DNA from: DAOTUL01 sp034437435
GTDB lineage: Bacteria > Chloroflexota > Anaerolineae > Aggregatilineales > Phototrophicaceae
Direction: 5' to 3'
NCBI GenBank assembly: GCA_964417785.1
Contig: CAYQJO010000001.1
Coordinates: 1 to 55,361 of the forward strand
DNA length: 55,361 bases
Below, in pieces: positions 16,703 through 25,759 of the stretch (the first letter of the stretch is position 1; every line of letters begins with the position of its first letter). Both the position numbers and the translations under genes were made by a program. The notes beneath the pieces were generated by a model, which searched no databases, was not told the origin of the DNA, and saw only the letters and a list, made by a program, of their open reading frames with translations.

Positions 16703-17713
16703 ATGAGTCTGGACTCGCTGCGCTCAAGATACGATCAGTTCGCGGACGATATACGCATGAACGACCAGGTCCGCGAAGTCAACGACATGCACACCACTAT
16801 CCGCGATTTACCGGCGGCCATTGCGGAAATCCGCAGCCGCAGTTATGTGTTCCGCTCCTTCCTGGAACGCAAGGCGGAGGTTATGGAGAAGAACTGGACC
16901 TCCATCCGGCACCGTGTGGATCGCGCCATCCACCAGGAGAGCGAAAAACTCCAGGAGGACTTCGACGAAGTTGAGCGGGCCTTCAAGCAAGCCGAGCGCC
17001 TGCCCGAAGCGGAAAGCCGCCTGGAACGTCTGGAAAACGGCATGGAGCGTCTGCAAACCCAGGTCGAGGCGGCTCAGGAACGGGTTCGCGGCATTTACCA
17101 GAATCTCCGCTCCGATGTGAGCCAGATTGAGCGTCAACTCCGCGACATTAACTGGATTTGCGACCAGAAAGACGAAGCCAGTTTCGAATTCCTGGCGGGT
17201 GAGAACCTGTTTCTGGCGGCCAAAGGGGAATGGGTGGCGACTGGCAAGGGCAAAAATGACCCCGATGGCATCCTGTTCCTGACCGACCAGCGCTTGATCT
17301 TTGAGCAGAAAGAAAAAGAGGGCAAGCGCCTGGGGATGTTCGGCGGCAAGCAGGTGCAGGAGGCCGAATGGACCATCCCACTACACCAGATTGAGAGCGT
17401 GGAAGCCGAGAAGAAAGGTATGCTCGGCGGCATTGACTTGCTGCACTTCACATTGGGCAGCGGCGCACCCTATCCCAGGATCACGGTCGAGGTCAAAGGC
17501 GGTGAGGACTGCAAATTCTGGGTCAAGCAGATTCAGCGGATGATTAGCGGCGATGTCGATGACGAACGGTCCATCGAACCCGATCCAGAATTGATCGAGC
17601 AGTTGCGCAGCGCCCCGACAGAGTGCCATGTTTGCGGCGGCAAAGTACCCATGCTGGTCGCCGGTCAGAATCAGATCGAATGCGAATACTGCGGTACAGT
17701 CATCCGCATCTGA
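16703..17713 (+). CDS. Coiled-coil, PH-like and zinc-ribbon protein of unknown function
   Basis: A 336-residue cytoplasmic-looking protein that I do not recognise by name. Residues about 1-155 are charged helices with coiled-coil character (LERLENGMERLQTQVEAAQERV). Residues about 165-280 resemble a bacterial PH/GRAM-like fold (NLFLAAKGEWV..., ILFLTDQRLIFEQKEKEG, IPLHQIESVEAE, LHFTLGSG). The C-terminus holds a CxxC...CxxC zinc ribbon (CHVCGGK, CEYCG). AGGAG stands eight bases before the ATG. It follows prfB closely and may share its transcript. The layout suggests an adaptor that binds a partner or lipid surface; no enzyme motif is visible. Confidence 0.75.
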   Translation: MSLDSLRSRYDQFADDIRMNDQVREVNDMHTTIRDLPAAIAEIRSRSYVFRSFLERKAEVMEKNWTSIRHRVDRAIHQESEKLQEDFDEVERAFKQAERLPEAESRLERLENGMERLQTQVEAAQERVRGIYQNLRSDVSQIERQLRDINWICDQKDEASFEFLAGENLFLAAKGEWVATGKGKNDPDGILFLTDQRLIFEQKEKEGKRLGMFGGKQVQEAEWTIPLHQIESVEAEKKGMLGGIDLLHFTLGSGAPYPRITVEVKGGEDCKFWVKQIQRMISGDVDDERSIEPDPELIEQLRSAPTECHVCGGKVPMLVAGQNQIECEYCGTVIRI

Positions 17714-17755
17714 TTTTTGGTCTATTTCAACAAAGTGCTGTGCGTAAGAACCCGT

Positions 17756-17761
17756 TATAAT
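17756..17761 (+). promoter_or_regulatory. Possible -10 element before lipoprotein gene
   Basis: A perfect TATAAT 34 bases before the ATG at 17795. No convincing -35 element is seen at the usual distance. Confidence 0.4.
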
Positions 17762-17794
17762 TTGCATCATTAAGGCAACAACAGGAGGAAGCTG

Positions 17795-18295
17795 ATGAGC
17801 AAACTGCGGGTTCTTATTCTGATACTGGTGCTGGTTCTCGCTGCCTGTGGCGGTGGCGACGAGGAGGAGGACAACGGCGACGACTCCGGCGGGGGCAGCG
17901 CATCAACCACCACAATCCGCGTCGAAGCCAACAACATCGAAAGCGTGTTCCAGCGAGTGCTGGCTCCCCGGACCGCCAACCCCATTCTCACGCGGGTCAC
18001 CGATGTGCATGTGGAAGAAGGCAACATCCGTATTGACGGCACCTACCGCGATGCCGATGGCAACATTGTTGAGGGTGGTTTCGACCAGTCCTTCTCGGTG
18101 GTCGATGGCGAGATCATTTCTGAGCTTACCAATCTGGAAATTGGCGACATCGCTGCCGACGATGAGCGGATCAGTAATCTGAATAACACGCTGGTTCGCA
18201 CGCTGCGAACCTATCTGCCCGAATCGGAAGTCCCAATTGAGGTGGTGTCGATCTCGTTCACCAGCGAGGGCCTGGCAATCGAAATCGTAGAATAG
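17795..18295 (+). CDS. Putative lipoprotein of unknown function
   Basis: A 166-residue exported protein. A hydrophobic signal sequence ends in the lipobox VLAAC, with Cys18 as the likely lipidated residue, followed by an acidic, Gly/Ser-rich tether (GGGDEEEDNGDDSGGGS). The remaining 125 residues look like a compact alpha/beta domain with alternating strands (VHVEEGNIRIDGTYRD, QSFSVVDGEIISEL) and a Leu/Asn-rich helix. AGGAGG lies six bases before the ATG. I recognise no family. It stands alone between the PH-like gene and the convergent MFS exporter, whose stop lies five bases downstream. Confidence 0.8.
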   Translation: MSKLRVLILILVLVLAACGGGDEEEDNGDDSGGGSASTTTIRVEANNIESVFQRVLAPRTANPILTRVTDVHVEEGNIRIDGTYRDADGNIVEGGFDQSFSVVDGEIISELTNLEIGDIAADDERISNLNNTLVRTLRTYLPESEVPIEVVSISFTSEGLAIEIVE

Positions 18296-18300
18296 GCCAA

Positions 18301-19548
18301 TCAATCACCAACGGCTCTGGAGACTTCGCGCTGTTCCATCATTGGCAGGACATAAATCCAGCCTACGAACGGGATCAGCGCGATCACCGCTGTTCCGAGA
18401 ACAACTAAGGGTAGTTGGTCAGTACCAACCAGATCGACAATCGTGCCGTGTGCCAGCGTACTGATAACCGTCGCCAGTTGGAAGAAGGCGAAATCCAGCG
18501 AGGAGACCCGCCCCAGGTAGCGGTCGGAGACTGTCTTCTGCAACACAACCGAACTGTAGGTCCAGTTCGCGGAATTGCCCATCGCCCGCAGCGAGAGTGC
18601 GATGCAGAATACGACCAGCGATTCCGCCAGACCGAGAAACAACCATCCCAGCATAATCCACAGGAAACCGACCACGATCAACCGTCGCATCCGGTGAACC
18701 GACCCATTGTTGACCCGATTCAGAACGAGCGGTCCCAGAATGGCACCCAGTCCGAAAGCACTGTACATGAAACTCAACGAGAGTTCACCATCGCTGCCCA
18801 GGATGAAAACCTGTGTGGCATAGACCGTCATCAGGGTGTCGATATTGCCCAGGCTGCCGCCCCCTTTCACGATCAACACCGCCGCCGTGATGGGGTTGGC
18901 ACGCAAATAGCGCAGTCCATCGCGCAAACTGCCGCTGTCGCCAGCATCCAGTTCCACCCGCTGGCTGCGATCATAAGCGATGCGCGAGATGATGAAACCC
19001 GCCAACGCAAAGGTCAACGAATCCAGCACCAGCGCGATCTGCCAGCCAAAGACCGTCGCCACCACACCACCGATAATGGCCCCCAGGGCCAGCATACTCG
19101 ACCACGTTATGCTGCTCAATGTGTTGGCGATCACAAGGTCTTCCCGTTTGACCAGACTCGGCGTTATGGCAGCCTGCCCTGGTTCAAACAGCGCGGAGAG
19201 CATAAACTGAACGATGGTTAGGACGTAGATCAGCCACAGGAAATCGGCTGATGTGACCAGCAGGAACACCAAGACGACGCCGGTGCGCAGCACATTGCAC
19301 CAGATCAAAATGAGCTTGCGGTTATAACGGTCCACCAGGACACCGGCAAAGGGACCGACCAGCAGCGGCGGCAAGAAACGCGCCATCAAGAATAAACTGA
19401 TAGCAAGGCCAGAGCCGCCGCTGTAGACTGCCACCAATGTCGAAAGTGCGATGGTGTTGAACCAGTCGCCCAGCAAGCTGATAATCTGGGCAAACCAGAG
19501 CTTGCGGTATTCGGGGTTGCGTTGCAGAAAACGAGCGTACATGGACAT
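18301..19548 (-). CDS. Major facilitator superfamily exporter (EntS/MFS_3-like)
   Basis: An integral membrane carrier of about 415 residues with some 11-12 hydrophobic helices. Early features include RNPEYRKLWFAQIISLLGDWFNTIAL and the loop 2-3 signature GPFAGVLVDRYNRKL. These fit the MFS_3 group, whose members export siderophores, macrolides or other small molecules by proton antiport. The start is uncertain: the frame is open to an ATG at 19596, but ATGs at 19548 and 19542 begin at the point where related proteins start; 19548 is used here. The substrate is unknown. It is divergent from the TPR gene at 19656, with a small inverted repeat between them. Confidence 0.85.
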   Translation of the reverse strand: MSMYARFLQRNPEYRKLWFAQIISLLGDWFNTIALSTLVAVYSGGSGLAISLFLMARFLPPLLVGPFAGVLVDRYNRKLILIWCNVLRTGVVLVFLLVTSADFLWLIYVLTIVQFMLSALFEPGQAAITPSLVKREDLVIANTLSSITWSSMLALGAIIGGVVATVFGWQIALVLDSLTFALAGFIISRIAYDRSQRVELDAGDSGSLRDGLRYLRANPITAAVLIVKGGGSLGNIDTLMTVYATQVFILGSDGELSLSFMYSAFGLGAILGPLVLNRVNNGSVHRMRRLIVVGFLWIMLGWLFLGLAESLVVFCIALSLRAMGNSANWTYSSVVLQKTVSDRYLGRVSSLDFAFFQLATVISTLAHGTIVDLVGTDQLPLVVLGTAVIALIPFVGWIYVLPMMEQREVSRAVGD

Positions 19549-19614
19549 CGCTGCATCGTAGCAGAGAGTCATCCCAAACGCCAACCCTTTGCTCATCTGT
19601 ATTAAACACGTTAC

Positions 19615-19635
19615 AACTAACCTACGCTTAGTTAG
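19615..19635. repeat. Inverted repeat between divergent MFS and TPR genes
   Basis: AACTAA (19615-19620), a seven-base spacer and TTAGTT (19628-19633) form a perfect hexamer inverted repeat. The overlapping pair CTAAC/GTTAG extends it slightly. The position between divergent genes suits an operator for a dimeric regulator, but no regulator gene is adjacent and chance occurrence is possible. Confidence 0.3.
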
Positions 19636-19655
19636 AGAGCTGTCACAAACAATCG

Positions 19656-21758
19656 ATGAATATACTGGACCGCATCGCCAACTGGATTGGCATCGAAACG
19701 AAGAACGAACAGGAAGACCGGGCCAACCTGGAAGCAGCCCTCAACAACGCCCGCCGCCACCGGCGCGGTGGCAAATATTCGGAAGCCTTCGCCGCACTGG
19801 ACCAGGCGCAGCAAATCCTCAATCACCACATTGACGACTCCCTCGACATCGCCATTGATCTACACCGGGCCGACATCTACACCGCCCAGGGTGACTGGCA
19901 GAAGGCCGAAGCGCTGCTGGACACACTGCAAAAAGCGCACGGTGACCGGATCAAGCACCTGGCCTATATCCGCATCGCCCAGGGCAGTCTGGCCCAGGCC
20001 CGCGACGAATGGGAGAAGGCGCAGACCTTATTCGATGAAGCCGTCAATCTCGCTCGCAGTGCCGGATCGCTCGCTGCCGAAGGTCGGGCGCAAGGCCATC
20101 TGGCCGATACCTACCTGCACGAGGGCAACGCCAGCTTCGGCACATATCTACTGGAAGAAGCGCTGACCCGGCTCAATGCCAGCGGCGACATCGAGATGAG
20201 CAGTTACTTCGTCGGGCGGTTGGGCGAAGCCATGGTCGCCACCGGCAGACGCACCGACGGCCAGCATCTCATCGGGCGAGCTTTGCGCATGGCCGAGCAA
20301 ATGGGCTACCGGGAATTTGAACACCGCTGGCATCGTATCCTGGCAATGCACGCCATTGAGGACGGCCTCTACCAGGAAGCCGAGCGCCATCTCAAGGTCA
20401 TTCTGACGGCGACCAACACCCCGGCGGATGATCTGGTCGTCACCCTGTGCCAGATCAGCAAGGTTGCCCTGCGACTCGGTGAACCCCATTCGGCCATGGA
20501 CTATGCCCGGCAGGCGGTAGAGATAGCCCGCGACGCCGACTCAGCGCTGCTGGCCCAGGCGGCTGTCGGCATCGTCCTGCGCTACGACGGGCAGTTCGCT
20601 CGCTCAGTTGAGCATCTGCAATCGGTCGTCGCCGGTTACAGCCAGCACCCATTAACACAGGCCGATTACACCGTTGTCGATGTGCTGCGCAATCTGGCGG
20701 CAGCGTTCACCGAATTGGCGCGTTTCGATGAAGCCGCCACCGCCTATGAGCAGGCGATTGCCGCTGCCAGTGACAGTCCGCTGGAACTGGCCGGTACCTA
20801 CCGCGACCAGGGTATCTTCCACACCCGGCGCGGCCACTACGAAGACGCTTTGCGGGCGTGGCATCAGGCCATCGACATCTATGCAGAAGCCAACCAGCAT
20901 GCCAGCGTCGCCCGTCTACGCTGCGATATAGCAAATCTATACAAGCAAATCGGCAGCGGTAAAAAAGCCATGAAACACTACTCGGAAGCGTTGATGCTGC
21001 TCAGCGCGATTGACGACCCGGAAACACGCGGCGTTATTCTGGCGAATGCCGCCACTGCTTATGTAGACCAGGGCGACATCGAGACAGCAGAGGCGTTCTT
21101 CGTAGAATCGATCCAGATCGCCCAAAATCTACGCGACCGTGCCGCTGAAGTCACCCGGCGCGGCAATTACGGCTGGTTTTTGCTGTCCACCGGACGCCCC
21201 CAGCGAGCATTGGAAACACTGATCCTTACGGTTAAAGAAAGCGAACAGTTGAACCTGGGCCTTCAGGCTGCGGTTCAGACCGACAACATCGGCCTCGCCT
21301 ATGACGAATTGGGCCAGCATGAGCAAGCACTGGACTTTCATCGGGACGCCCTGGACCGGCTGGAAAAGCTAAATTTCCCGCATTGGGTGGCCGTCGTTAA
21401 GGCCAACATCGGCCACAGCCTGATCGCTATCGATCAACTCGAAGCAGCCGCCGATCATTTCCAGCAGGCGGAGATGCATGCGGGCAGCACCGAAACGCAT
21501 ATACGCATTTTGATCGGGAAAGGCCGTGTCGCCCTCAAGCAAGGAGACCTGAATACCGTCAGCGACCTGACCGAACAGGCCATTGATGTCGCTCGCCGTG
21601 CCGGGATGCGCCGTCTGTTGGCCGACGGTTTGACCCTGCGCAGTGAGGTTCATGCGATGAGCGGGAACCTTGACCGGGCCGAAGCAGATTGGAAAGAAGC
21701 CGAGGCACTGCTAGCGATCCTGCGTATTTCACGAACACCGTCCTATCTGGGAGTCTGA
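19656..21758 (+). CDS. Large TPR repeat protein
   Basis: A 700-residue soluble protein built almost wholly of tetratricopeptide repeats, with typical pairs such as GKYSEAFAALDQAQQI, GDWQKAEALLDTLQKA, GQFARSVEHLQSVVAGY, ARFDEAATAYEQAIAAA, GHYEDALRAWHQAIDIY and GQHEQALDFHRDALDRL. At least 14 helical pairs are visible. No catalytic or DNA-binding domain is attached, so it is probably a protein-interaction scaffold. The N-terminus (MNILDRIANWIGIE) is a short amphipathic helix that could touch membrane. Only three bases separate its stop from the next gene, a glycosyltransferase, so the two are probably co-transcribed. Confidence 0.85.
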   Translation: MNILDRIANWIGIETKNEQEDRANLEAALNNARRHRRGGKYSEAFAALDQAQQILNHHIDDSLDIAIDLHRADIYTAQGDWQKAEALLDTLQKAHGDRIKHLAYIRIAQGSLAQARDEWEKAQTLFDEAVNLARSAGSLAAEGRAQGHLADTYLHEGNASFGTYLLEEALTRLNASGDIEMSSYFVGRLGEAMVATGRRTDGQHLIGRALRMAEQMGYREFEHRWHRILAMHAIEDGLYQEAERHLKVILTATNTPADDLVVTLCQISKVALRLGEPHSAMDYARQAVEIARDADSALLAQAAVGIVLRYDGQFARSVEHLQSVVAGYSQHPLTQADYTVVDVLRNLAAAFTELARFDEAATAYEQAIAAASDSPLELAGTYRDQGIFHTRRGHYEDALRAWHQAIDIYAEANQHASVARLRCDIANLYKQIGSGKKAMKHYSEALMLLSAIDDPETRGVILANAATAYVDQGDIETAEAFFVESIQIAQNLRDRAAEVTRRGNYGWFLLSTGRPQRALETLILTVKESEQLNLGLQAAVQTDNIGLAYDELGQHEQALDFHRDALDRLEKLNFPHWVAVVKANIGHSLIAIDQLEAAADHFQQAEMHAGSTETHIRILIGKGRVALKQGDLNTVSDLTEQAIDVARRAGMRRLLADGLTLRSEVHAMSGNLDRAEADWKEAEALLAILRISRTPSYLGV

Positions 21759-21761
21759 GTT

Positions 21762-23012
21762 ATGGCGACATACTGGTTTGTTTCCGCACCGCTCTACAGC
21801 CATACCGATTGGGGCGGCCTCTTGAAGACCGCCCGCATTCTGCACCAGCGTGGTCACACCGTCACCTGGGCCAGCACGACCGCACTGGCCCGCACCATCG
21901 AACATGCCGGATTAGATTTCGATCCGGTCAACGAGACCGGCTTTCTATGGCCGCCCCCCCCGGCACCGGACCTTTCCAGCATCCCGCCGCAGGAAGCCGT
22001 CAATCTGCGTTATACCCGTGCGCTGAACACTTGGCTGAGTGAGGATCGAGTTGCCGCTGCCACGCACGAGTTAATTGATCTGGCCGGACGAGTGGGAAAA
22101 CCCGACGTTCTCGTTACCGACCCCTTCTTGAGCGCGTCGGCATTGGCCGCCGAAGCACTGGATGTGCCGCTGGTGGTTGGCGGATGGCCGGCACAGGGCG
22201 AACTCGATACAGATGCACTTTTTCCCATCCAGCGCGATCTGGGCAGTGAAAGCCAGCAGCGCATCGGTCGTCTCTGCCAGCAGTTTGACCTGACCGGCAC
22301 AAACTTTTCCAGCGGTCCGACCCCGGCGGTCATCAGCCCCCACCTGCATATCTGCTACTTCACCAAAAGCTGGTACATGACCGAGGCCAGCAGCCTGCTG
22401 TCGCAAAATGTCTTCGTCGGTGGCAACATCCAACCACCCGACGGCTCCCCGCCAGAGTGGCTGAGCGCCATCCCCGATGATTTACCATTGGCGGTCATCA
22501 CACTGGGCAGCGTCTTCACCGGCGACCTGGGCTTCTTCAGTTGGGCCGCACAGGCTGCCGCACGCGCTGGCATGGTGCCGGTGGTGGCACTCGGCTGGAA
22601 TCCCATCGAACCGGATAAAAAAGCTGAACTGGTCGCGGCACTGCCCAAAGGCACCTATCTGTTGAACTGGGTCCCCTTCGCCCATGTCCTGCCGCGTGCG
22701 CGTCTGATGATCCATCATGGCGGCATGGGGACCACACACGCCGCCGTCGTGCATGGTGTGCCGCAGATCGTCGTACCACACGCCGCCGATCAACGTGTCC
22801 AGGCACGGCGGGTGGCGACGGCCAAAGTGGGGCTTAACCTTACCGCCCACGACGTACAGCAGGGCATGCTCCATGAAGGGACCGCCGCGCTCATCCAGGA
22901 CGAGCGGGTCAACGCCCGCGCTCAGAGTCTCGCACAGGCGATGGCAAAACTCGGCGGCCCCGAACGCGCCGCCGATCACCTCGAAGGTTTATGCCCGGCG
23001 ACGAGTACATAG
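21762..23012 (+). CDS. GT1-family glycosyltransferase (MGT/UGT type)
   Basis: A 416-residue GT-B fold enzyme that moves a sugar from a nucleotide-sugar donor to a small acceptor. The N-terminal half starts TYWFVSAPLYSHTDWGGLLKTARILHQRGHTVTW. The donor-binding half holds VITLGSVF and the signature WVPFAHVLPRARLMIHHGG followed by GTTHAAVVHGVPQIVVPHAADQ. This pattern is shared by macrolide, sterol and flavonoid glycosyltransferases. The acceptor is unknown. It follows the TPR gene closely and its 3' end overlaps the convergent methyltransferase by 37 bases. Confidence 0.88.
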   Translation: MATYWFVSAPLYSHTDWGGLLKTARILHQRGHTVTWASTTALARTIEHAGLDFDPVNETGFLWPPPPAPDLSSIPPQEAVNLRYTRALNTWLSEDRVAAATHELIDLAGRVGKPDVLVTDPFLSASALAAEALDVPLVVGGWPAQGELDTDALFPIQRDLGSESQQRIGRLCQQFDLTGTNFSSGPTPAVISPHLHICYFTKSWYMTEASSLLSQNVFVGGNIQPPDGSPPEWLSAIPDDLPLAVITLGSVFTGDLGFFSWAAQAAARAGMVPVVALGWNPIEPDKKAELVAALPKGTYLLNWVPFAHVLPRARLMIHHGGMGTTHAAVVHGVPQIVVPHAADQRVQARRVATAKVGLNLTAHDVQQGMLHEGTAALIQDERVNARAQSLAQAMAKLGGPERAADHLEGLCPATST

Positions 23013-23746
23013 CAGTGGTCGAAATCGGCATCCAGCGTGTGTGCATGGCGCGGACGCAGAAATGCACGCACCACCTCCGGTGCCTGGACCAGCAGCACAT
23101 GCAGTTTCTCAATCACGTCCGGGCTGCACCGCTGGCGCTCGGCCCAGATAGTTAGTCCCCCCGCAGACCGGCGCATCTGTTCAATTTGATCGACGGCCAA
23201 CCCAGCGTCCAGATACATCCCTTCCCATTGATACCCGGCATATGCCTGCACATGGCTGGGATCGCGCAGCCGTTCAAAAGCATCAACATAACGGGCAGCA
23301 GCTTCGTCCTCCGGTGCATCATGATCCTCGATCACCAACCGCCCCCCCGGCTTGAGAACACGGGCGCACTCGCGCACAAAGGTGAAACAATCGGGGAAGT
23401 GATGGGCGGCAATACGACAGGTCACCAGATCGAAGGTGTCCGCCGGGAAGCTAAGCCGTTCCGCATCAGATGCGACCACCGACACCCCTTCCGGCAGTGT
23501 AGCACGCGCCGCCATCAGCATGCGCGGTGTCAGATCGCTGGCGATGACACGCGCCACATGCGGAGCCAGCACACGAGCGGTATGACCGCCACCAGTTGCC
23601 ACATCCAACGCCAGCCAGTCCGGCTGCGGATCGGCCAGTTCCAGCAGCCGGTCAAGGTCAGCGCCGGTCGCATGGATCGGGCTGCGAACATAGGCATCTG
23701 CCTGATCGCCAAAGCGCTGGCTGGATAATGACTTGTTCGGATCCAT
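22976..23746 (-). CDS. Class I SAM-dependent methyltransferase
   Basis: A 256-residue Rossmann-fold methyltransferase of the UbiE/Methyltransf_11 type. Motif I is WLALDVATGGGHTARVLA, motif II includes VIASDLTPRML, and later motifs are FDLVTCRIAAHHF and RVLKPGGRLVIEDH. A strong GGGAGG stands before the ATG at 23746. The substrate is not indicated; small-molecule methylation is usual for the group. It is convergent with the glycosyltransferase and divergent from tgt. Confidence 0.85.
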   Translation of the reverse strand: MDPNKSLSSQRFGDQADAYVRSPIHATGADLDRLLELADPQPDWLALDVATGGGHTARVLAPHVARVIASDLTPRMLMAARATLPEGVSVVASDAERLSFPADTFDLVTCRIAAHHFPDCFTFVRECARVLKPGGRLVIEDHDAPEDEAAARYVDAFERLRDPSHVQAYAGYQWEGMYLDAGLAVDQIEQMRRSAGGLTIWAERQRCSPDVIEKLHVLLVQAPEVVRAFLRPRHAHTLDADFDHCYVLVAGHKPSR

Positions 23747-23763
23747 AGTAAAATTTCCTCCCG

Positions 23764-23792
23764 TTTAAAACTTTGGTAATTTCGGTTATATT
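23764..23792 (+). promoter_or_regulatory. Possible promoter of tgt
   Basis: TTTAAA (23764-23769), a 17-base spacer and TATATT (23787-23792) precede the tgt start by about 43 bases in an AT-rich gap shared with the divergent methyltransferase gene. The -35 box is a weak match. Confidence 0.3.
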
Positions 23793-23834
23793 CTTAGGGA
23801 ATTGGCTATTTCCACATGCCATCGGGGAATTGGT

Positions 23835-24941
23835 ATGGCCTTTGAATTTGAAGTCGTGGCAACGGACGGTAATGCCCGTGCCGGTATTCTACATACACCA
23901 CATGGATCAATACCCACACCGGTATTCGCACCTGTCGGGACTGCCGCGACGGTTAAAGCCGTCCCCCCGCGTGACCTGATCGAAATCGGTGCAACGCTGG
24001 TCTTATCCAACACCTATCACCTGCACCTGCGCCCCGGTGATGAACGAATCCGTGATCTGGGTGGTTTGCACCGTTTCATGGCCTGGGATGGTCCCATACT
24101 GACCGACTCCGGCGGCTTTCAGGTCTTCAGCCTGACCGAGATCAACCGTATAGACGACGATGGTGTCACCTTTCGCAGCCATATCGACGGCAGCCAGCGC
24201 CGCCTCACCCCGGAAAGTGCCACTCGCATCCAGGAAAATCTGGGTGCGGACTTCATCATGTGCTTTGACCAATGCCCATCCCCCACCGACCGGGCCGAGG
24301 TCGAAGCCGCCGTACAACGCACCCACGAATGGGCCATCCGCTGCCGCGAAACGCATCCCGACGATTCGACTCAGGCGCTCTTCGGCATCGTACAGGGAGG
24401 GGTATTTCCCGACCTGCGCGAGCAATCCGCCCAATTCCTGCAATCCCTGGATTTCCCCGGTTATGCCATTGGCGGTCTGGCCGTGGGCGAGACCAAAGCA
24501 GCGATGTACCACACGCTGGACTATACCATGCCGCTGATGCCAACCACCAGACCCCGTTACCTGATGGGAGTCGGTGAACCAGATGATCTGGCCCAGGCCG
24601 TACTGCGCGGTGTGGACATTTTCGACTGCGTGATCCCAACCCGTCTGGCCCGGCACGGCGCAGCCTTCACCTACGATGGCCGCCTGAATATGCGCAACAC
24701 CGTCCACGCTGACGACCCCAACCCCCTCGAACCTGAACTGGATAACTACACCAACCGTCACTTTTCCAGAGCCTACCTGCGCCATCTGGTGCATTCAAAA
24801 GAACTGCTGGCCCATTATCTGTTGAGCCTGCACAACATTCACTTCCTGGTCCATCACGTCCAATCGATGCGTCAGGCGATTCTAGAAGGACGGCTTGAAG
24901 CATATCTTGACTCGTTTTTGAGACGCTATCTGGCCCAATGA
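23835..24941 (+). CDS. tgt: Queuine/preQ1 tRNA-ribosyltransferase, zinc cysteines absent
   Basis: Exchanges guanine at tRNA position 34 for preQ1 on the way to queuosine. A 368-residue protein with LSNTYHLHLRPG, TDSGGFQVFSL (Asp91, the general acid/base), FGIVQGGVFPDLR and the nucleophile Asp264 in FDCVIPTRLARHG. Bacterial enzymes bind structural zinc with Cys302, Cys304, Cys307 and His333 (E. coli numbering). Here those positions are Leu302, Asn304 and Asn307, in the stretch PELDNYTNRHFSRAYL, while His333 remains. Flanking residues align, so this is substitution and not a frameshift. The ATG at 23835 is chosen for the conserved FEFEVVATDGNARAG start; the frame runs to 23802. Its stop overlaps the next gene in ATGA. 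queG is also in the window. Confidence 0.93.
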   Translation: MAFEFEVVATDGNARAGILHTPHGSIPTPVFAPVGTAATVKAVPPRDLIEIGATLVLSNTYHLHLRPGDERIRDLGGLHRFMAWDGPILTDSGGFQVFSLTEINRIDDDGVTFRSHIDGSQRRLTPESATRIQENLGADFIMCFDQCPSPTDRAEVEAAVQRTHEWAIRCRETHPDDSTQALFGIVQGGVFPDLREQSAQFLQSLDFPGYAIGGLAVGETKAAMYHTLDYTMPLMPTTRPRYLMGVGEPDDLAQAVLRGVDIFDCVIPTRLARHGAAFTYDGRLNMRNTVHADDPNPLEPELDNYTNRHFSRAYLRHLVHSKELLAHYLLSLHNIHFLVHHVQSMRQAILEGRLEAYLDSFLRRYLAQ

Positions 24942-25759
24942 TCGGCAAACGCACCCTCGCTATCGTCGCGCTGACCACCCTGGTAAGTTGCAGCAACCAG
25001 ACAGTACCGGCAACGACTCCGCCGACTTCTGTTACTCCGCTGCGTATGTACACGACGACAGCCACCCACCCCCTCGCACTCGACCTCGCAACCGCCTATA
25101 ACCGGATTCAACCGGACCAGAGTTTCCAGACGCGCTTTGCCAATTACCAGATGATGCTTGCCGAATTAGAAAGTGACGACGCCTTTTATTTCTTCACCAA
25201 TCATCTGCCCGCCGACAGTGAACTGTGGGCTGCCCCCATCGGCCAGGACGGCCTTGCCATCATCGCCAACAGCAAACTGGAAAATATCACGCTGGACGAA
25301 CTGCGGGCCATTTACCAGGGCCATCTCACCGACTGGCACGCGCTGAATGCCATCCATAACCAATCGATTATCGTCTTCAGTCGGGAACAGGGCAGTGCTA
25401 CACGCGCCGAATTTGAGCAGATGGTGATGGGCCACCGGGTGACTACATCAAACGCCCGCGTCGTGTCGTCGTCCGATCAGATTGTCGAGCTTGTCTCCCA
25501 GACACCCGGCAGCATCGGCTATGTCTCGATGGGCCATATCCAGGATAACAACCGTGTTCTGCGCCTCAACGGAATCCTGCCCAACCGCCAGACCGTTATG
25601 GATAACACCTATCCGCTGCGCTCTACGATTTTTGTCGTCGGCCAGAGAGCGCCAACCGGCCCATACCGGGAGCTAATCGGCTGGATTCAGAGTCCTGACG
25701 GACAGGAGATCATCGCCCAGAGGCATGCGCCGCTATTTCAGGCTCCGGCAAACCCATAA
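24938..25759 (+). CDS. PstS-like periplasmic-binding lipoprotein
   Basis: A 273-residue exported protein with a signal sequence and lipobox TLVSC (Cys18), then a Thr/Pro tether. The body resembles phosphate-type solute-binding proteins: LWAAPIGQDGLAIIANSKLENITLDELRAIYQGHLTDW, IIVFSREQGSATRAEFEQMVMG, and GSIGYVSMGHI. Such proteins capture phosphate or another anion for ABC transport or sensing. No Pst permease genes are near, so its role here is open. The ATG overlaps the tgt stop by four bases. The end overlaps the next convergent gene by 22 bases. Confidence 0.8.
   Translation: MIGKRTLAIVALTTLVSCSNQTVPATTPPTSVTPLRMYTTTATHPLALDLATAYNRIQPDQSFQTRFANYQMMLAELESDDAFYFFTNHLPADSELWAAPIGQDGLAIIANSKLENITLDELRAIYQGHLTDWHALNAIHNQSIIVFSREQGSATRAEFEQMVMGHRVTTSNARVVSSSDQIVELVSQTPGSIGYVSMGHIQDNNRVLRLNGILPNRQTVMDNTYPLRSTIFVVGQRAPTGPYRELIGWIQSPDGQEIIAQRHAPLFQAPANP

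Noticed and set aside
23802..23834. An 11-residue N-terminal extension of tgt
   Set aside because: Conserved Tgt sequence begins at the ATG at 23835 and the upstream part holds the likely leader.
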